Positions 31,895 to 36,233 of a stretch of 36,233 bases of DNA are shown here, piece after piece. Source of the DNA: Scytalidium lignicola (lineage: Eukaryota > Ascomycota > Leotiomycetes); the NCBI GenBank assembly GCA_002812745.2, contig NCSJ02000403.1, forward strand, positions 1 through 36,233, read 5' to 3'. Position 1 is the stretch's first letter; each line of letters opens with the position of its first letter. The notes under the pieces are model-generated. The model was given only the letters and a program-made list of their open reading frames with translations, ran no database searches and had not been told where the DNA came from. The translations under genes and the position numbers were made by a program.

Positions 31895-33313
31895 TATCAC
31901 AACCCCTCTATTTGGAGGCCTGAGGCTTGGTAACACTGGTTACACAGAGAACCTCCAAGGTGGTAGAGGGGAGGTCACGTGACAGGTCACGTAGTGGATC
32001 CAGTGGACCTGAGGGGATCTAGGGGATCCAGGACCTGGAGGATCCATCAGGATCTAGGAAGTACGAAGGTTTATATAAGTAGATAATTTTCCTAATTAGA
32101 TAAAGCTTTGTACTCAACTTAAATTGAATATCTTGGTCAAAGATCTTCTAATGACAACTTGACTAATACTTGTAATTTTACATTCATGTGTGAACCTTTA
32201 AGTGAACAATATAATATTAACATAAGGTAGATATCCAGATACTTTATTAACAAGTATACAAGGTACATTATACTTTGAGTATTACTTTATACAATACTTG
32301 TAAAGTTATAAGTAATTATGTTAACTTATAATATAAGACTAATACTTATAGTAAGGATAGAGGAGACTAATCCCTTGTTAAAGGAGATTACAAAGACAAA
32401 AGTAAGTAATTTAAAGACTTAAATACTTAAAGTAATATTACTAGACAAGTTTAACAAGACTAAGTCTAAGTTATAACTCTTCTTAGTTCAATGTGAAATA
32501 TACATTGCCTTTAACAATAAGAAGTTTAATGATAAAGAAGATTAAGTATTATAAGTAATAATATACTTACAAGGATTAGCATTCAATTAGATTGAATTGT
32601 TCTTAAAGAATTACTTTAAACATTAAACTAACAATAAGTAAAGGATTTTTCCTTAAGCTATGAAAATCTTTAAAAGTTAAGAAGGGTTTAAGNAAAAAAA
32701 TCAGTAAGGTCTTCAAGGATATCAATAAAGTATATTAAACAGNAAAAACACTTGTAAGGATTAAGACAAACAACTTTAATAGTTAATTATGTTGTAGAAT
32801 ATAAATGGTTTACAAGTAAAATGACATAGAGTAATTTAGTGTACACAATTATGTTTTATCAAGGATTGAAGGAGTTGGTCAAAGATGAAGTAGTCAAGGG
32901 TAGACAACTAGATATACTAGATGCTTTAATTGAAAAATCTATTATCTAGGACAACTCTTTGTTTAAAAGGAAACTTGATAAGAAAGGATCTTTTAAGAAA
33001 AGGACAAGCCAGAAGAAGTCAAGAAAGACAACACCAACAGATCATAAGGATTTAATAAATTTGAATATTGTTAGAAAAAGATACTTACAAAAGAAAAAGA
33101 TCTTATTAAAGAAGATGAAGAAGTAAAAGGATAAGAACCTTTATTATTAATATAGATTATTAAGACATATAATATTATTATACTATAAAAGTAAAAACTT
33201 CTAAGAAAGGAAAGAAAGTTATATTAGTTAAAGTAAATCTAATAGATAAAAAAGTACTTAACAAAAGAAGAACTTAAGGAAAAAGAGATTCATATACAAA
33301 TAAATGAGTTATA
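31895..33313 (+). mobile_element. Gypsy-type LTR retrotransposon remnant 1 (LTR plus gag piece)
   Basis: An LTR-like block starts TATCACAACCCCTC at about 31895, as expected if an original TGTCACAACCCC had one TpG changed to TpA. It has a GC-richer domain (31900-32060) with repeated GGATCTAGG/GGACCTG words and a TATATAAG promoter box at 32072-32079. Internal sequence holds a gag fragment: at 32851-32988 one frame reads MFYQGLKELVKDEVVKGRQL, then DILDALIEKSII, a TAG stop where CAG is expected, and DNSLFKRKLDKKG. This is the end of the Ty3/Gypsy capsid region. No pol is left: the next LTR starts at about 33314. Two Ns (32693, 32743) sit beside A runs. Confidence 0.7.
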
Positions 33314-33686
33314 CTGTTACGGGTTTTACCTAACAAGCTGATTAGGGTAAGCCTAAGGCTTGATACACGACAGAGTGTATATAGAGAACTTAGCAATCAT
33401 ATGACTAGGACCCTGAGGACCTAGGAGGGTCTAAGGGGTCCATGGACTTAGGGAACCTAGGAAAGTCTAAGAAGTTCAGTTGGATTTCATTATCTATATA
33501 AGCATACTATAAGAACATAAGAGTAAACTCCTCATGTTCAACCTAAATACATTACTAGATCTTACCTTTGACTTAGTCACTTGCTTATATGTNATANNTT
33601 TCCNTTGTCCTTGAACATCTACCTTATNCTTGGCTATTCAGTGACTTGGATAACATAGTTTTGTAACATTTTGAACATTACTTATC
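33314..33686 (+). repeat. 5' LTR of Gypsy-type element 2
   Basis: It starts TGTTACGGGTTTTACC and carries a GC-richer domain (33405-33475) with AGGACC/CTAGG words that can be aligned with the first LTR. TATATAAG at 33495-33502 lies about 181 bp from the LTR start, versus 177 bp in element 1. Several Ns at 33593-33628 obscure the 3' part, and the LTR end and primer-binding site could not be fixed. Confidence 0.6.
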
Positions 33687-36233
33687 TTGATAAATCAGGA
33701 TTTAAAAACAAACACATTAGTAGATAATAACAACGAACAACAACCTGAAGAAGGTTCTGAAGAAAGCTCTGAAGAAGAATCTGAAGAGGGATCTGAGGAA
33801 GTATCTGAGGAAAGTTCAGAAGATAGTTCTGAAGAAGATCAAGGTAAGAACCAGACTATCAAGAAAACTAACGTTTAACGAGGAGTATTAGAAGAAGTTG
33901 TTATATTACCAAAACAAACTACTAAGTCAACAGAAGGATCAATTATTAGAGAATCGTCAAGAGTTATAAGAAAGAAACTAGCACCTCTATTACTTAAACT
34001 TGACTTAGAGCCAATGCCAAGAGCTCTAAGTCCAGACTCTGATCTAGACTTCAAACTAGAGGACAATATTAAACAAATCTCAATGGTAACCCTTAAAGAA
34101 GTTAAGATCACCAGACTAGACTTGTTTTATAGGAATAAAAAGAAGTTGAAGGCATACCTTGCCTAAACAAGAACTTACTTGGTCTTAAATGATTTCCTAT
34201 TACCAGAAGATATACATAAGGTCTTATAAGCATCTATGTACTTAAGAGGAGTAACTGAAACTTGGTTTCAACCCTTTAAGGACGAGTAATTTACAACAAA
34301 CAAAAGCATGATAAACAAAGGAGTAATTAGAATCATAACAAGTTAAGAGAACTACATAAGAGAGCTTAAACACTTGTACAGAGATGTTGATAAGAAAAGG
34401 AATGCTGAAAGATGCTTAGCCTACCTTAGACAGACCAAGAGCCTTAGCAAATATACAATGCTCTATTGCTAGTACACAGTATTAGTTAACTAAGGAGAAG
34501 AGACATATATACATTAGTATAAGACTAAGTTAAAGGATTCCATTAAAGAGGAACTATATTAACAACTTACAGTCAAAACATTCAATGCTCTTGTTAACTT
34601 GTCTATTAAGATTAGGAATGAGCAATATAAGATGGTCTTGGACAAAAAGGATAAATCTTATTTTAACAGAAGAAAGACCAATGGAAAAAAGGATTAAGAA
34701 GACCTTATAAAGTTAAATACTATGAGGAAAGGAAAAACCTTTAAAAGGAAAGGAAAGAAGTACTTTAAAGGAAAGAACAAGAAAAGAAATTCCTTTAAAA
34801 TCTCCTTTGAAGAACTTGATAAAAGAAGNAAAAAACAAGTTATACTTCAAGTATAGAATATCTAAATATATAATAAATACTTATAAGAAGGACAATAAGA
34901 CAAGTATATTAGTTAAAGTTAAAATTATAAAAATCCTAAGAATTATAAATATCTTATCAGAATTATCAAAAGAGGAAAGTTTGAACAAGGAAGAGAACTC
35001 CTTAGAAGAAGAGAAACATCATCAGGACTTAGTAATTATACCACAACTTACTGTTGAAATTGAAGTAAACAAGATGGTGATAATAAGAATCCTTGAAATG
35101 GACTTTATACTTATAATAAGAACTTAACATAAAAGACATCCTTGAGATAATAACCAAATCAAAGACTAAGGCAGATAAAGATCAATTCCAAGAGTTAATA
35201 GAATCTAGATGATTATACTACTAAACTTTAAAATTATACTAACAGAATAATATCTTGTTTCTAAAGAATTATTAATCTTGAAATATTACCTTACAATTGA
35301 CATGAGAAGACTAAGAGGATAAGAAATCCTAAATAAAAGCCAACTTTTCTGAATTGTATAATAAGAAGAAGTAATTGTTGAAGTATAAGAACTTAATCTT
35401 GGAGATCTTATTCTAATCTATAAGACCAACCTCTAGAGCATCATCATAAAGAAGAGAATATATAAATTCCTCTTGCTAGTNAAAAAGAATTCAGATTCAA
35501 GATGATTTTGATCAAATACTTGAAGATACATAAATAGTAATAAAGGAAGGATTAAACCATGTCTTATAAAGATAATATAACTTATAACAAGAAGAACTTC
35601 TTATAATAACCTTCTAGTAAGACTAAGTAAAAGCTGAAACTCAACATAGAGAAATCTGAGGTTTAAGGAAAACAGTAAAACAATTACTTGAAGTTAAACA
35701 ATATTATGCTCAACAAGAGTAAAGGGAACTAGTTAAGATTGTTGTTGAACTAGTTAACTAGGATGTAGAAATGTTATTTACAGTTAATAAATTAGAGGAA
35801 GACTTACTACCTTTAGAATCACCCATTATGTTATCAGGGGAAAACAAATTTAATAAAAAGAATCAATTAACAGTTCAACTAAGAAGTAATAGCATACCTT
35901 TTAAATTTTGTAAAGAGAATTCCTAAGGAAAGTAATATCTCTATTACTAAAATAAGAGAGTGCTTAGGAAATGAAATAGCAAAATAAGTATAAAATATAT
36001 ATGCATTCATAGATGATAAGAGCCTAAATAGGCCAAGACTAAAGAATCTTGTTAAAAGACAAACAACATTGTTTGAAGAATTAGAAGAAAACACTAAAGA
36101 TCTGAAAATCAAAGACAACATATCAGTTGATAATACTAGAAATGTTAATCTTTACTTTATAAACAGTAGAAGTTCATTATATATAAATATTAAATTATAT
36201 AAAAAGCTAATAAAAGCCTTAATCAATTTAGGA
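33687..36233 (+). mobile_element. Gypsy-type LTR retrotransposon 2, gag and start of pol, RIP-degraded, cut by window edge
   Basis: The frame at 33687-33878 opens with an acidic Ser/Glu repeat (EEGSEESSEEESEEGSEEVS). A gag capsid follows from about 34100 with RLDLFYRNKKKLKAYLA, ASMYLRGVTETWFQPFKDE, DVDKKRNAERCLAYLRQTKS and NLSIKIRNEQYKMVLDKKDK. Many TAA/TAG stops stand where CAA/CAG are expected. At 34843-34884 a zinc knuckle is still readable although its four ligands are now Tyr. The last bases give LYINIKLYKKLIKALINLG, which fits the start of the retropepsin with its LIDSG active site changed to LINLG. The element is non-functional as it stands; the rest of pol lies beyond the window. Confidence 0.75.

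Noticed and set aside
33750..33840. Simple tandem repeat of Ser/Glu codons as an independent satellite
   Set aside because: It is in frame within the gag start of element 2 and is better explained as an acidic protein repeat.
33875..34111. 78-codon minus-strand frame
   Set aside because: It is antisense to the gag region of the retrotransposon.
1..36233. CRISPR array, rRNA genes, bacterial operon features
   Set aside because: No regularly spaced identical repeats, no rRNA-like conserved blocks and no bacterial gene organisation; the introns show a eukaryotic nuclear genome.

Overview
The window looks like nuclear DNA of a filamentous ascomycete (Pezizomycotina). Genes are interrupted by short GT..AG introns (mostly 53-98 bp) with CTAAC/CTGAC-type branch sites. 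There is a Zn2Cys6 regulator, a fungal-type amino acid permease, a serine-rich cupredoxin surface protein, and a very AT-rich right end whose transposon fossils carry the CpA-to-TpA decay expected of repeat-induced point mutation (RIP). A member of the Leotiomycetes would fit, but this is an impression only. Single Ns sit beside A/T runs, so homopolymer lengths in the assembly are uncertain and some frame breaks may be technical.

Left part (1-8.7 kb): the start of a DNA-transposon transposase is cut by the window edge (minus). Next come a Sly41-like triose-phosphate/nucleotide-sugar transporter (minus), divergently paired with the SF3b subunit 2 splicing factor (plus), and then an RS-rich protein (plus) with an unusually long first intron. 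Two neighbouring genes are therefore splicing-related. From 9.4 to 10.3 kb lies a degenerate tandem array with a tRNA-like period of about 70-80 bp.

Middle part (11-20.4 kb): a Upc2/Ecm22-type Zn2Cys6 regulator (minus) and ORC5 (plus) share a 522-bp divergent promoter containing two nested inverted repeats. Then come about 2.8 kb without a recognisable gene, a GPI-type cupredoxin protein (plus), a three-exon Bet v 1-like SRPBCC protein (minus) whose start codon contains an N, and an ankyrin-repeat pseudogene.

Right part (20.4-36.2 kb): an intron-less amino acid permease (plus), a GNAT acetyltransferase (minus), a four-TM protein with a PPxY motif (minus), a five-exon aldehyde dehydrogenase with a one-base frame break (plus) and a small 103-residue conserved fungal protein (plus). 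From about 31.5 kb to the end is a transposon graveyard: an IS630/Tc1-mariner-like transposase fossil, a Gypsy-type LTR with a gag remnant, and a second related LTR with gag, a zinc knuckle whose ligands are all tyrosine, and a retropepsin remnant at the last bases.

Most genes here were rebuilt by hand-splicing; exon junctions are given in each entry. No rRNA, CRISPR array or confident tRNA gene was seen.
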